Notes: generated by a model from the sequence alone, not told the origin. A stretch of DNA of 64,000 nucleotides from [Pantoea] beijingensis (GCF_022647505.1 NZ_CP071409.1:3038001-3102000), one strand, 5' to 3'; shown: positions 28,266 through 38,059, counted from the first letter of the stretch. Translations and numbers: made by a program.

Positions 28266-29678
28266 TTACACTCCGAGTCGGGTGGCAGCGCTCAAATTTA
28301 GTGCTGCAAGCCGTGAATCCAGGGCACGCATAAAGTTCCGATACCCCTTTTTACCTTGCAACGGATCGGGAAGGTCGCTGAAATAACCGAGCTTACGACC
28401 CGGTTGTAGCACTTCAACGATACTGTGGTGTCCCGAGGCAACCAATAGCGCCGTGTGTATGAGTATATTGGTTTCAACGCTCTGACGTTCCTTCGCAGTG
28501 AGCGATGCGTAGGGTTTCTCCTGTTCCATATGATGGAGAATAACCTGCATGGTACCGGAAGCACCTGCAATAAAAGGGGTGCCACTTTTGCTAAACTGCT
28601 TTGCTGTCTCTGATAAAGGGTCCCGCATATTAGATGACTTGGCGTGGTTAATATTTCTATTAAAGAAGTTCTCTGTTGACGGACGCCGATGTAGCTCATC
28701 CGCAATACCGGCATGACGGTTATATACGCTCTGCGATCTCACCCGTTCCTTGGGTACGTCTATGCGTCCCCGGTCTCTGAATAAGGGCTGTCTACGAATC
28801 GCTCTGCGAGTCTCAGGATCTCGAGCTTCTAAAAGCATGCCATTCAGATCGAGCATTATCTTAAAATCATTACTCTCAACCAGACGCAAAATCAGCGCGG
28901 TTGGAGTTTCATTTCTTATAACACCGTCCTGAATGGATTGTTTTAGCGTCTCGGCATGCTCAAACCCCGTCATTAGTGCAGCAACATCCGTAGGACTGAT
29001 ATTCCTGGATTCGAGAGACGCTTTAAACTTCTGTTTAAATTCAGTGGTCGCCGTTAAAGGCCCCGTTATCAGACTTGCTATATGCTGCAAAAAATTTGTA
29101 GCAAGGTCAGGATGGATAGATCGCAGCACATTTACTGACCAGCTCGACTCTCTCTGCGTTGCCGCTGCGTCATTACCCCGGTTGTCGAATTCGACCTTGT
29201 CCTGCCGCCTGTGAAGCGACATCTGATTAAATCGAGCCCACAGGCTATTTTTACTCTCTGGCGGAGGATTAGGGATTCGAGGAAAAACATTTTCAGCAGC
29301 AACACCGGCTCTCTCTTGCTGAAACTGGGGATGTATGCGGCTACCTGCTGGCAGAGAAGCATAATGACGATCCCCAGGCTGAGGCTCAGCATAGATGCGA
29401 CGACTTGCAGGCTGTTGCTGTTGGAGCACCGCAGCATTTTGGCTTGCCATAGGCCTCTGCTGGAACTGAGGATGCATACGGTTATCTGCTGGCGGAGGGG
29501 CATAATGACGTGCCCCAGGCTGAGGCTCAGCATAGATGCGACGACTTGCAGGCTGTTGCTCTTGAGGCAGAGGAAGAGTGCGATTACCTATAGGCGCCGC
29601 TGGGACTTAATAACCGGCCATCGGCTCTTGAGAATAGTAAGCACCATAACCGGCAGGCTTATTATTTATAGTGGGCAT
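28266..29678 (-). pseudogene. Unrecognised effector-like gene interrupted by an in-frame stop at codon 24
   Basis: I do not recognise this protein. The intact frame downstream of the stop runs to 28266; its first ATG is at 29477 (403 residues). In the same frame upstream, an ATG at 29678 begins MPTINNKPAGYGAYYSQEPM, and codon 24 is TAA (29609-29607). After it the frame stays open with P/Q-rich sequence (ASRRIYAEPQPGARHYAPPP). One CAA-to-TAA change would explain it. The full frame would be 471 codons: a disordered P/Q-rich N-terminal part with two copies of a 47-codon repeat, then a compact domain from about residue 140 with motifs such as GTPFIAGASGTMQVILHH and LLVASGHHSIVEVL. The layout recalls secreted effectors, but no signal peptide or known domain is seen. 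It lies just downstream of tRNA-Asp; no hrp box is seen upstream. Confidence 0.6.
29325..29560. repeat. Two imperfect direct repeats with 141-bp period inside the effector-like gene
   Basis: Copies at about 29325-29419 and 29466-29560 share a core (CTGAGGCTCAGCATAGATGC, then CGACTTGCAGGCTGTTGCT) that is identical, with scattered differences elsewhere. The period of 141 bp equals 47 codons, so repeat number can change without a frameshift. Confidence 0.85.
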
Positions 29679-29854
29679 TTTCTTGGCTTATTTTAGGGGA
29701 AAAAGAATTGTCAAAATTGTTAAGTAGTATTCAGTAGCCAAAAATTCCCGATAAAAGGGCAATAAGCTGGAAAGGAATGTGAGAAAATATTTCAGCTACA
29801 GCCCCCGGGGAAGCCGGTCGGCCCAGGGATGCTAAGTCGTATATTGAAAATACA

Positions 29855-29892
29855 GAAAAGAAAAGGGCCACGTTAGTGACTAACATGGCCCT
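29855..29892 (-). terminator. Terminator of the first tRNA-Asp gene
   Basis: On the minus strand a hairpin (AGGGCCATGTTA paired with TAACGTGGCCCT, 5-nt loop, one G-T pair) is followed by a T-rich run (TTTCTTTT), 7 nt after the tRNA. Confidence 0.8.
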
Positions 29893-29898
29893 GAATAG

Positions 29899-29975
29899 TG
29901 GCGGAACGGACGGGGCTCGAACCCGCGACCCCCTGCGTGACAGGCAGGTATTCTAACCAACTGAACTACCGCTCC
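29899..29975 (-). tRNA. tRNA-Asp (GUC)
   Basis: 77 nt on the minus strand, ending in encoded CCA. The anticodon arm (CCTGCCTGTCACGCAGG) and T-arm GGGTTCGAGCCCC match tRNA-Asp of E. coli almost base for base. It lies next to dnaQ, the position of aspV in E. coli. Its sequence is identical to the second copy at 37901-37977. Confidence 0.97.
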
Positions 29976-30109
29976 GCGCTGTGTTCCCCGTCGGGAACGG
30001 GGCGAATATTAAGACGACCAGGTTAAACCGTCAATGCTTTTTCGTTGATTCTGATTCAGTTGCCTGAAATTTCATCGCAATGGTGTTTTTTTAATGCGTT
30101 TTGATACAC

Positions 30110-30850
30110 TTAAGCGCGCCACAGACAACTTCCTCCCTTCTTCATCACCAGGTCCAGACGCTGTTCATGCGCCATTGCCTCTTCATCCGTCGCCTGTACG
30201 ACACGTAGCGCTGACGCCGGCCGTACAATCCGTTGAATACTTGCGCTACCATCCGCTTCCTTACGCTCGCCTTCAACGGAAAATGCCAGCGACGTTTGCC
30301 CGCCGGTCATTGCCAGGAAGACCTCAGCAAGGATCTCCGCATCAAGCAATGCGCCGTGCAACGTCCGCTTACTGTTATCTATTTCATAACGTGAACACAG
30401 TGCATCAAGGCTATTACGCTTTCCCGGAAACAACTTGCGCGCCATCAGCAAGCTGTCGGTAATTTTACAGAAGGTATCCGTTTTAGGAATATCGCGCTTC
30501 AGCTTACTGAATTCATAATCCATAAAACCGATATCAAACGAAGCATTATGGATGACCAGTTCGGCCCCACGGATGTAGTCGAGAAACTCATCGGCAATCT
30601 CGCTAAAAGCAGGTTTATCCGCAAGAAATTCATCGGCGATACCATGAACACCAAATGCTTCAGGGTCCACCAGCCGATCCGGCTTGAGATAAAGATGAAA
30701 GTTATTACCCGTCAGACGCCGATTAACGACTTCAACAGCGCCGATTTCGATAATACGGTGCCCTTCGTAATGAACACCAATCATGTTCATACCCGTGGTT
30801 TCTGTATCAAGGACGATAATCCTGTTAGCGCTATTTGTGTCGATAACCAT
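30110..30850 (-). CDS. dnaQ: DNA polymerase III epsilon subunit (proofreading exonuclease)
   Basis: 3'-5' proofreading exonuclease of the replicative polymerase, 246 residues. ExoI motif IIVLDTETTGMN near residue 14, ExoII VIHNASFDIGFMDYEF near 98 and ExoIII HGALLDAEILAEV near 163 carry the catalytic acids and His. The C-terminal tail ends LDLVMKKGGSCLWRA as in E. coli. I chose ATG 30850; an adjacent GTG at 30853 is possible. It is divergent from rnhA, as in E. coli. Confidence 0.96.
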   Translation of the reverse strand: MVIDTNSANRIIVLDTETTGMNMIGVHYEGHRIIEIGAVEVVNRRLTGNNFHLYLKPDRLVDPEAFGVHGIADEFLADKPAFSEIADEFLDYIRGAELVIHNASFDIGFMDYEFSKLKRDIPKTDTFCKITDSLLMARKLFPGKRNSLDALCSRYEIDNSKRTLHGALLDAEILAEVFLAMTGGQTSLAFSVEGERKEADGSASIQRIVRPASALRVVQATDEEAMAHEQRLDLVMKKGGSCLWRA

Positions 30851-31187
30851 CACCCGTTGGAAATTAACTCATCGGAGAAGAAAAAAATGCGCGACTGATG
30901 CAGCCCGCGATGCTGTACAGCAGGTATATTAACAGCGACGTTGCTATCCGGGAACCATCCTGCCCCTATCTTTATCCCTGTAATTTCACCGCAAACACGC
31001 CTGCACGCATCAAATACGGTAGGGTTGATATTGCTATCGGAGTGGTATCAATAGCCGGAATACCTGAGTTTGCGAATAGAAATCACCTTTTGCGTGCATT
31101 AAGGTGTATTCCTGACGTGTAATTGCAATGTTTCCCGAGCCGGTTTATGTCAGACTTGTTTTTTTTGCAGAAGGAAGTCTATCCGCG
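30851..31187. other. dnaQ-rnhA divergent promoter region
   Basis: Contains the start regions of both genes. A 74-codon plus-strand frame (30898-31122) shows no coding pattern or ribosome-binding site and is not reported. I cannot place promoters with confidence. Confidence 0.5.
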
Positions 31188-31655
31188 ATGCGCAAAGAGG
31201 TAGAAATTTTCACTGATGGTTCCTGTCTTGGCAACCCTGGACCCGGTGGTTATGGCGCAATCTTGCGCTACCAACAACACGAAAAATTTTTTAGTGCCGG
31301 GTATCACCTTACAACGAACAATCGCATGGAGCTCATGGCAGCGATTGTTGCTCTTGAAGCATTAACACAGCCTTGCGTGGTGTGCGTTAGCACCGATAGC
31401 CAATATGTACGCCAGGGGATTACCAGTTGGATTCACAACTGGAAAAAACGCGGCTGGAAAACGGCCGATAAGAAACCGGTTAAGAATGTCGATCTTTGGA
31501 AACGGCTCGATGCTGCCCTGAGCCACCATGAAATTAAGTGGGAATGGGTAAAAGGCCATGCTGGACATCCAGAGAACGAGCGCTGTGATGAATTGGCGCG
31601 AAAGGCCGCCAGCAGTCCTACCATTGACGATGTCGGCTATCAGCAGGAATCCTGA
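31188..31655 (+). CDS. rnhA: Ribonuclease HI
   Basis: Degrades the RNA strand of RNA-DNA hybrids (R-loops, primers). Length 155 residues, equal to E. coli. The carboxylate tetrad is visible: Asp in [17 protein letters not shown], Glu in [10 protein letters not shown], Asp in [11 protein letters not shown], Asp in [14 protein letters not shown] chose ATG 31188 with AAGGAAG upstream; the longer frame from 31128 adds 20 unconserved residues. The 3' end overlaps yafS by 16 nt. Confidence 0.96.
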   Translation: MRKEVEIFTDGSCLGNPGPGGYGAILRYQQHEKFFSAGYHLTTNNRMELMAAIVALEALTQPCVVCVSTDSQYVRQGITSWIHNWKKRGWKTADKKPVKNVDLWKRLDAALSHHEIKWEWVKGHAGHPENERCDELARKAASSPTIDDVGYQQES

Positions 31656-32374
31656 TCCCGTGTCTTACGCAGTTGCCGCGCCGCATTCACTGCTGGCCGC
31701 AACTGCGCCTTTCCAGCACGCTTTTTTGCGGGGTTCATCGTTAGCGGGAAAGTACGTTTCCTGGCAACAACAATATTCAGGCATCCTAACGCAGGTAGAT
31801 GGGTCGTCATCATTTTCCCCCCTTGCCTGTTCCAGGGCACGACCTGAAACCGGGTTCGATGCATCACTTCATAATTAAGCAGGCCGAGCCAGTCCAGCAA
31901 CCGCATCTGGGTGAACATCCGGCCACTCCAGGGCGCTCGGCGATGTAATCCTGGGATCATTTTACCCATTCCCAACAGGCTAAAGGGCGTGAACCCGCTG
32001 ATAATCAGCCAACCATCATCAATCAATACCCGATCGACTTCACGTAAAATACGATGCGGATCGCCACTCCAGGCCAATGTGTGCGCCAGTAAGCAAGCGT
32101 CAACTGATTTCGATTCAAATGGCAAGCGCATTGGATCGGCTATCACTTGCAGAGAATCCCCTTCAATCCCCACGTTGACCTGATGAGCGATAGCACAATT
32201 CTGGGTATCAATTTCCGCACTGAGGTTACCGATTTTAAGCAAATGGAAACCATACAATTTACTCAGGCAGGGTTGAAGGTGCTGCGAGAGTGCATCGCGA
32301 AAATAGTCGCCCCAAGGCATATCAGCCCAGGAGTTTGGGGCATTAAGAATTTGACGTGTTTTAGCGGGCTTCAT
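31640..32374 (-). CDS. yafS: SAM-dependent methyltransferase YafS
   Basis: Putative class I methyltransferase of 244 residues, substrate unknown. The motif-II-like region ([20 protein letters not shown]) and [18 protein letters not shown] fit a SAM-dependent fold, but the glycine-rich motif I is weak ([13 protein letters not shown]). Lies between gloB and rnhA as in E. coli; convergent with rnhA with a 16-nt 3' overlap. Confidence 0.88.
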   Translation of the reverse strand: MKPAKTRQILNAPNSWADMPWGDYFRDALSQHLQPCLSKLYGFHLLKIGNLSAEIDTQNCAIAHQVNVGIEGDSLQVIADPMRLPFESKSVDACLLAHTLAWSGDPHRILREVDRVLIDDGWLIISGFTPFSLLGMGKMIPGLHRRAPWSGRMFTQMRLLDWLGLLNYEVMHRTRFQVVPWNRQGGKMMTTHLPALGCLNIVVARKRTFPLTMNPAKKRAGKAQLRPAVNAARQLRKTRDQDSC

Positions 32375-32416
32375 GCTTTACCATCTTCATTCCTTCACGG
32401 CGTTGAGAGGTGACTC

Positions 32417-33172
32417 ATGAATCTTACCAGCATTCCCGCTCTTCAGGATAACTACATCTGGACACTCAATAATGACCGCGGTCACTGCCTGATTGTCGAT
32501 CCCGGCGAAGCGGCCCCCGTGATCAACACCTTGCAACAGAACCAGTGGCAGCCTGTCGCTATTTTACTAACGCATCACCATCACGACCACGTTGGCGGCG
32601 TAAAAGAACTGGTTGAAAAATGGCCACAGCTTGTGGTGTATGGTCCGCAAGAGACACAAAATAAGGGAGCCACTGAGATTGTCAGTGAGGGGGATTGCTT
32701 CACTATTTTGGGCAACGAATTTCGTGTAATAGGGACACCTGGCCATACTTTAGGACATATCTCATATTTTAGTTTCCCTTATATTTTTTGTGGAGACACT
32801 ATGTTTTCTGGCGGCTGCGGACGATTATTTGAAGGCACACCGGAACAAATGTTTGAATCTTTTCATAAACTTAACAACCTTCCAGATGATTCACTGGTTT
32901 GCTGCGCCCATGAATATACATTATCTAATTTGAAGTTTGCGCAACACATACTCCCCCAGGATAATGAAATTGCAGCTTGTTTCCAGCAAATTAAGGACTT
33001 ACGAGCTAAAAATCATATTACTTTGCCTACAAAACTCGCATTTGAACGGAAAATAAATTTATTTTTACGAACGCATGAAATTGATTTACAAAAGATTATT
33101 GGATTTAACTCGCCTCCTTACCATCAATGGCAAGTTTTCGCGCGCTTACGCGAGCTCAAAGACCATTTTTGA
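32417..33172 (+). CDS. gloB: Hydroxyacylglutathione hydrolase (glyoxalase II)
   Basis: Second enzyme of methylglyoxal detoxification: hydrolyses S-D-lactoylglutathione to D-lactate and glutathione. Metallo-beta-lactamase fold: metal motif [16 protein letters not shown] near residue 53, [12 protein letters not shown] near 110, [14 protein letters not shown] near 125 and [15 protein letters not shown] near 160. Length 251 residues. From about 32740 the DNA becomes visibly AT-richer than the first part of the gene, though the protein stays conserved. Divergent from yafS. Confidence 0.95.
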   Translation: MNLTSIPALQDNYIWTLNNDRGHCLIVDPGEAAPVINTLQQNQWQPVAILLTHHHHDHVGGVKELVEKWPQLVVYGPQETQNKGATEIVSEGDCFTILGNEFRVIGTPGHTLGHISYFSFPYIFCGDTMFSGGCGRLFEGTPEQMFESFHKLNNLPDDSLVCCAHEYTLSNLKFAQHILPQDNEIAACFQQIKDLRAKNHITLPTKLAFERKINLFLRTHEIDLQKIIGFNSPPYHQWQVFARLRELKDHF

Positions 33173-33243
33173 TTTTTCTGGTTGTGTTGTCTCAAGCGAG
33201 CACGTATAGTTGCTCGTCTTTTAAGCAAACTATTGACACACAC

Positions 33244-34629
33244 ATGAAGGCTAAAGCGATATTACTCGCCTCGGTCTTGCTGGTGGGATGCCAGGCATCA
33301 AGGCACGATGCTAACATCCCGGAACAGCATGCACAGAGTCTGTCTTCGGCAGGTCAAAGTGAAAATGGAAAAAATCCAGATCGAATGTTGTCTGCGCGTT
33401 GGCAGGATGATGGAACAGGCCTCGCACAAGACCAGGATCTTTGGAATTTCATTAGCGACGAGCTGAAGATGCAGGTTCCGGAAAACAGCCGGATCCGCGA
33501 ACAAAAACAAAAGTACTTAAAGAACAAGAGCTATCTCCACGATGTAACATTACGGGCAGAGCCGTATATGTACTGGATAGTCGAGCAGATTAAACAACGT
33601 AAAATGCCGATGGAACTGGTACTGCTACCCATAGTGGAGAGCGCTTTTGACCCCCATGCGACGTCCGCAGCAAATGCCGCAGGCATTTGGCAGATTGTAC
33701 CCGCGACGGGGCGTAACTACGGTTTGAAACAGAACCAGTGGTATGACGGACGACGAGATATTGTCGCCTCGACAAAAGTTGCATTGGATATGATGCAGCG
33801 CCTTAATGGCATGTTTGGTGGTGACTGGTTACTTACCGTTGCCGCGTACAACAGCGGTGAAGGCCGTGTACTGAAAGCAGTGAAACAGAATAAAGCCAGA
33901 GGTAAGCCTACCGATTTCTGGCATCTTTCACTGCCACGTGAGACTACGGTATATGTGCCTAAGATGTTAGCGCTGGGTGAACTCCTGAAGCATAACAAGC
34001 GCTATGGTATCCGGCTACCTGCCCCGAACGAGAGCCGCGCTTTAGCGCGAGTGGAAGTCGGCCAGCAGATTGAGTTAACGCAGGCTGCCGATATGGCAGG
34101 CATGTCGTTAACCAAGCTTAAGAGCTTTAATAGCGGTTACAAACGTGGAACGACAGCGCCTAATGGGCCACATTACATTATGGTGCCAAAATCTAACGTT
34201 GCGAAGCTTCGTGATTCTCTGGCTTCAGGGGATATCTCTGCAGTTCAGCCTACGCAGTTAGCCAGTAACATTGGAAGTAAAGCGACAAGCTATAAGGTAC
34301 GTAGTGGTGACACGCTTTCAGGCATTGCGAAACGTTTAGGCGTTTCAATAAAAGATCTGCAACGTGCCAATAATCTTCGCGGTGCGAACATTAAGCCAGG
34401 GCAAACGTTGAGCGTTAGCAGTAGTAAAAGTACCGAGCTGGCTGATAATAGCGGCAGTATTACTTACAAGGTGCGGAAAGGGGATTCTGTTGCCAGCATA
34501 GCAAAACGTCATGGTGTTAATATGAAAGACGTATTGCGTTGGAACAATGTATTAAGTGGTGCGAAAAGCATCCAACCCGGTGATGAGCTGACGCTTTTTG
34601 TAAGTAATAACGCAATGCCAGAGAGTTAA
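33244..34629 (+). CDS. mltD: Membrane-bound lytic transglycosylase D
   Basis: Lipoprotein that cleaves peptidoglycan with 1,6-anhydro bond formation. Signal and lipobox: MKAKAILLASVLLVGCQAS. GH23/SLT domain with catalytic Glu in LLPIVESAFDPHATSAANAA near residue 135, then AAYNSGEGRV near 210. Two LysM domains near 345-390 (YKVRSGDTLSGIAKRLGVS) and 410-455 (YKVRKGDSVASIAKRHGVN) bind glycan. Length 461 against about 452 in E. coli. I chose ATG 33244 by homology; the longer frame starts inside gloB. A terminator follows. Confidence 0.95.
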   Translation: MKAKAILLASVLLVGCQASRHDANIPEQHAQSLSSAGQSENGKNPDRMLSARWQDDGTGLAQDQDLWNFISDELKMQVPENSRIREQKQKYLKNKSYLHDVTLRAEPYMYWIVEQIKQRKMPMELVLLPIVESAFDPHATSAANAAGIWQIVPATGRNYGLKQNQWYDGRRDIVASTKVALDMMQRLNGMFGGDWLLTVAAYNSGEGRVLKAVKQNKARGKPTDFWHLSLPRETTVYVPKMLALGELLKHNKRYGIRLPAPNESRALARVEVGQQIELTQAADMAGMSLTKLKSFNSGYKRGTTAPNGPHYIMVPKSNVAKLRDSLASGDISAVQPTQLASNIGSKATSYKVRSGDTLSGIAKRLGVSIKDLQRANNLRGANIKPGQTLSVSSSKSTELADNSGSITYKVRKGDSVASIAKRHGVNMKDVLRWNNVLSGAKSIQPGDELTLFVSNNAMPES

Positions 34630-34656
34630 ATATCAATTTTCTGCCGATACCAGGAA

Positions 34657-34686
34657 AGAGCCGATTGCGAAATTGGCTCTTTTTTT
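34657..34686 (+). terminator. Rho-independent terminator of mltD
   Basis: Stem AGAGCCGATT/AATTGGCTCT (one G-T pair) with a GCGA tetraloop, then six T residues. Lies 28 nt after the mltD stop. Confidence 0.85.
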
Positions 34687-34795
34687 ATGACTGAGATACC
34701 GGCTAATGAAAAATTTCAGGGCAGTGTCAGCGTCAGAAAAGTACAGGCACATTGTTCAGCAAGGCGTCATCTGAATGAAACGAAGCCGAACTGAT

Positions 34796-35563
34796 TCAAG
34801 CTTTATAAGCTTCAATAAAGAGCGTATCGCTGGTAAAGCTTCCATCGTCTTGCAACATGTAATAGCGTTTTACTTCATCAGAAGCAGACTGCTGGTAGGC
34901 GCGGATAGCGGTTACCAGGGTTTCAGGTGTACGCATGCGTGTAACCCAGTTAGAAAACTCAAGTGACAGCCGATCTTGCGTTACACGGTTGATCATCAGC
35001 CCCGCCTTCGTAAACATGTTTAACCACTCACCAGGGCTATAATCACGGACGTGGGAGGTATCACGCAGCGCTTCAATGGTCTGCAACCAGATATCCAGTA
35101 CGGCGTTTCCCGGTGAGCTCACATCCATAAAAATAACGGCACCGGCGGGTTTCAATACCCGTTTAACCTCACGCAGCGCCTGCCCAACGTCATGCCAGTG
35201 GTGTGCAGAATAACGGCTAATTACAATATCAAAGGTTTCATCAGGAAACGGCAGCGATTCCGCGTAGCCTTGCTCCGTCTTTAAATGTGAATAGCCACGC
35301 TCGCTGGCAGTACGCTTCACAACGTCCAGCATTTGAGATGAGAGGTCATAGGCAACGACGTTCCGGACCTGCTCAGCCGCAATAAAGCTGGCGTGCCCTG
35401 CTCCACACCCGAGATCCAGTACACAGGACTCAGGAGTAGCGGACAAGCGTTTCGACAAACGCTGCAAATCGTGGCCAGTTGCATGCACCGCACTACTCAG
35501 ATAAGCCTGGGCCCGATCGCCAAATTGCGCTTCAACATGTTGATGATGGCTTTTAGCTGTCAT
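34796..35563 (-). CDS. yafE: SAM-dependent methyltransferase YafE
   Basis: Class I methyltransferase of 255 residues, UbiE/BioC-like, substrate unknown. Motif I VLDLGCGAGHASFIAAEQV near residue 48, then FDIVISRYSAHHWHDVGQAL near 115 and LREVKRVLKPAGAVIFMDV near 135. Sits between mltD and yafD, as in E. coli. Confidence 0.9.
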   Translation of the reverse strand: MTAKSHHQHVEAQFGDRAQAYLSSAVHATGHDLQRLSKRLSATPESCVLDLGCGAGHASFIAAEQVRNVVAYDLSSQMLDVVKRTASERGYSHLKTEQGYAESLPFPDETFDIVISRYSAHHWHDVGQALREVKRVLKPAGAVIFMDVSSPGNAVLDIWLQTIEALRDTSHVRDYSPGEWLNMFTKAGLMINRVTQDRLSLEFSNWVTRMRTPETLVTAIRAYQQSASDEVKRYYMLQDDGSFTSDTLFIEAYKA

Positions 35564-35645
35564 CTCTACCTCCTTCTTTATTGTTTAGAAAAACAGGCAG
35601 ACAGGCATAACTGACCTGCCCTATGATGGCTGGCCTCGTGACGAC

Positions 35646-36449
35646 TTAAATCAGCGGGGGCTTGCCAGAGTGGAATTCAACGAGTAGCGGATTGTGATCG
35701 GATGCACGGGTGACAAGGACTGATGCCGCAGCAACGTCTATACCACGGTAGAAAACAAAATCCAGTGGGCGGCCAAACGCTTTACGACGATGATCGTCGG
35801 TAAAACGAACGTCACGTAACCCCATCTCACGCGCGAAGCGGTAGAGGGCATGCATGCGCTGACGACTCCAGGCATTGAAATCTCCAGCCATAATAACCGG
35901 GCCCTGATGATGAAGTATCTGTTCCCCGATTGGCCCCAGTTGTTTGCTGTAGACATCAATACCCAGACTGAAATTAACAGCATGAATATTAACAACCATC
36001 AGCATCTCGCTATTCGGCAACGGATAAGCCGTGACCAGGGCTGATTTTGCCAGGCGAAGTAATGGCTCACGTTCGCGGAGTGGACAACAATATACGGGAT
36101 GCGCAGCAGCAAGCGTCATAACACCTGAAGGATGTTGAGGCAATACAAAAGCGGGAACCTGATCGGCTGCAAGATAGTTTGAGGTAGCGAACTTAATCAG
36201 TTCCGGCGTAGTTTGTGCTTCTTGCAACAAAACCAGATGCGCATCTTTACCGAAATTTTGGAGTACTGATAACCAGTCGGCCCGCTGTTGTTTAAAAATA
36301 TTCCAGACTAAAACTCGCAGTGTCGAATCCATCGGTAAGGGTGCACCTGGTGGTAATGCCTGTCCTACATGCAACATCGCGCCAGGCGGGAAAATTTGTT
36401 CCGCTGGCTGACCTGCGACGTATCTCATGGCATAAGTTTTCTTCTGCAC
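35646..36449 (-). CDS. yafD: Endonuclease/exonuclease/phosphatase family protein YafD
   Basis: EEP-fold hydrolase of about 267 residues, function not established. Motifs: [55 protein letters not shown] and [17 protein letters not shown], covering metal-binding Asp/Glu and the catalytic His. The E. coli start aligns with the GTG at 36449 ([17 protein letters not shown]). An ATG at 36479 would add ten residues with a poor leader; GGCGG lies upstream of the GTG, so I prefer the latter. Confidence 0.9.
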   Translation of the reverse strand: MQKKTYAMRYVAGQPAEQIFPPGAMLHVGQALPPGAPLPMDSTLRVLVWNIFKQQRADWLSVLQNFGKDAHLVLLQEAQTTPELIKFATSNYLAADQVPAFVLPQHPSGVMTLAAAHPVYCCPLREREPLLRLAKSALVTAYPLPNSEMLMVVNIHAVNFSLGIDVYSKQLGPIGEQILHHQGPVIMAGDFNAWSRQRMHALYRFAREMGLRDVRFTDDHRRKAFGRPLDFVFYRGIDVAAASVLVTRASDHNPLLVEFHSGKPPLI

Positions 36450-36763
36450 TTTACCGCCTGAATCCTTATCTATATCCAAATAGCAAAATATGTCTTCCAG
36501 TTATAGGGGCTTTACACCGGAGTTTCAATCAGTGTGGCAGATTTACCGATATTAGAGCGTAAGCAAATGCAAAAACAGCTTCACCGTTACGGCCTGCCAG
36601 GGCTATCGGGCAAGCACTGAACACCATTTACAAAAATTACAGGAATGAACATCAAATCGCTCATAAGCACAATCAATGTTATTTACTGACAGATAATATT
36701 ACCCCGTGCCTGAACAGCTGGAAAGCTCAAAAATAAACGTTTTATTTTGCTAAAGGAGCAATA
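36450..36763. other. yafD-yafC intergenic region
   Basis: Divergent promoter region. AGGAGC lies just before the yafC ATG. No recognisable gene or repeat seen. Confidence 0.5.
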
Positions 36764-37693
36764 ATGAAAGCTTCATCGGAAGAGTTAATCATTTTTGTTG
36801 CCGTCGTGGAAAGTGGTAGTTTTAGCCGAGCTGCCGAACAGCTTCACATGGCCAATTCTGTCGTCAGTCGGGCAGTTAAAAAACTCGAAAATAAATTGGG
36901 GGTTGAGCTATTAACCCGTACCACACGCCAGATTAAACTGACGCAGGAAGGAGAAAAATATTTCCGTCATGTACAAAAATTGCTTCAGGAGATGGCCGCT
37001 GCGGAAAATGAACTGATGGAAAGCCAGCTTACGCCAAGAGGTGTATTGCGTATTGATGCCGCCACACCCGTTATCCTTCACCTTTTAATGCCGTTAATTA
37101 AACCATTCCGTGAACGCTATCCACAAATGAGACTCTCACTTGTCTCATCTGAGACCTTCATTAATTTAATTGAACGAAAAGTTGATATTGCTATCAGGGC
37201 AGGGAACTTGACAGACTCGAGCCTCCGTGCAAGACCACTTTTTCTCAGTTACCGCAGAGTCGTCGCCTCCCCGGATTATCTTAGCAAGTTTAGCCGACCG
37301 ACCAAGGTCGCCGATCTTGCTACACATACCTGTCTTGGATTTACTGAACCATTAAATCTTAATCGCTGGCCACTGCAGCAACAAGATGGCCAGCTTTATG
37401 AAATCACTCCGGATATAACATCAAACAGTGGTGAAACTTTAAAACAACTATGCCTTTCTGGTAATGGAATTGCCTGTTTATCAGATTACATGATCGATAA
37501 GGAGATCGAAGAAGGGAAATTAGTCACGTTAATGGCTGATAAGGTTTTACCTGTAGAGATGCCATTTAATGCTGTTTATTACAGCGATCGCGCTGTCAGC
37601 AGCCGCATTCGTGCTTTTATTGACTTTCTGAGTGAGCATGTAAAAAAAGTTGATAAGCAGGTTAGCCTCTATCAGCAAAGTGATCGTGATTAA
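36764..37693 (+). CDS. yafC: LysR-family transcriptional regulator YafC
   Basis: LysR-type regulator of 309 residues: N-terminal winged HTH ([20 protein letters not shown] near residue 20), [19 protein letters not shown], linker helix, then an effector domain ([18 protein letters not shown] end). Known target unclear. In E. coli dkgB lies beside yafC near aspU; here no dkgB is found. The start has AAAGGAGC upstream. Confidence 0.88.
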   Translation: MKASSEELIIFVAVVESGSFSRAAEQLHMANSVVSRAVKKLENKLGVELLTRTTRQIKLTQEGEKYFRHVQKLLQEMAAAENELMESQLTPRGVLRIDAATPVILHLLMPLIKPFRERYPQMRLSLVSSETFINLIERKVDIAIRAGNLTDSSLRARPLFLSYRRVVASPDYLSKFSRPTKVADLATHTCLGFTEPLNLNRWPLQQQDGQLYEITPDITSNSGETLKQLCLSGNGIACLSDYMIDKEIEEGKLVTLMADKVLPVEMPFNAVYYSDRAVSSRIRAFIDFLSEHVKKVDKQVSLYQQSDRD

Positions 37694-37861
37694 GTCCATT
37701 TAGGCGCTAACGCTTTTAAGTTAAAGATTACCATCATGTCAACCACGCCACACTTTTTCAACAGCTGATACCTTGCAGATATAGGTAGGTTTAAGTATAT
37801 GGGGCAGAAATATGCACTTAGAAAAGAGTCGGAAGGGAAATAAAACAGGCACATATAAGAC

Positions 37862-37888
37862 AAAAAGCCCTGACATTACTGTCAGGGC
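37862..37888 (-). terminator. Terminator of the rRNA operon
   Basis: Perfect 8-bp inverted repeat GCCCTGAC (37867-37874) with GTCAGGGC (37881-37888), 6-nt loop. On the minus strand it is followed by TTTTTG. Lies 12 nt beyond the 3' end of the distal tRNA-Asp. Confidence 0.85.
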
Positions 37889-37900
37889 TCTGTGTTTAAG

Positions 37901-37977
37901 TGGCGGAACGGACGGGGCTCGAACCCGCGACCCCCTGCGTGACAGGCAGGTATTCTAACCAACTGAACTACCGCTCC
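37901..37977 (-). tRNA. tRNA-Asp (GUC) at the distal end of the rRNA operon
   Basis: 77 nt, minus strand, CCA-terminated. Identical in sequence to the tRNA-Asp at 29899-29975. Its place after the 5S rRNA equals aspU in the rrnH operon of E. coli. Confidence 0.97.
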
Positions 37978-38059
37978 ACCGATTCTGGACTGAATTCAGA
38001 ATGTTGCTTCTGATATCAGGTATTTCGCCCGCCCCGCGTCACCGGGATGGTCATGTCTG

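Noticed and set aside
29211..29696. 161-codon plus-strand frame opposite the effector-like gene
   Set aside because: Antisense shadow created by the repeat; the minus-strand frame is longer and has protein-like composition.
29679..29898. hrp box before the effector-like gene
   Set aside because: No GGAACC-N15-17-CCAC pattern seen, so no claim of type III regulation is made.
30898..31122. 74-codon plus-strand frame between dnaQ and rnhA
   Set aside because: No ribosome-binding site or coding pattern; the region is a divergent promoter.
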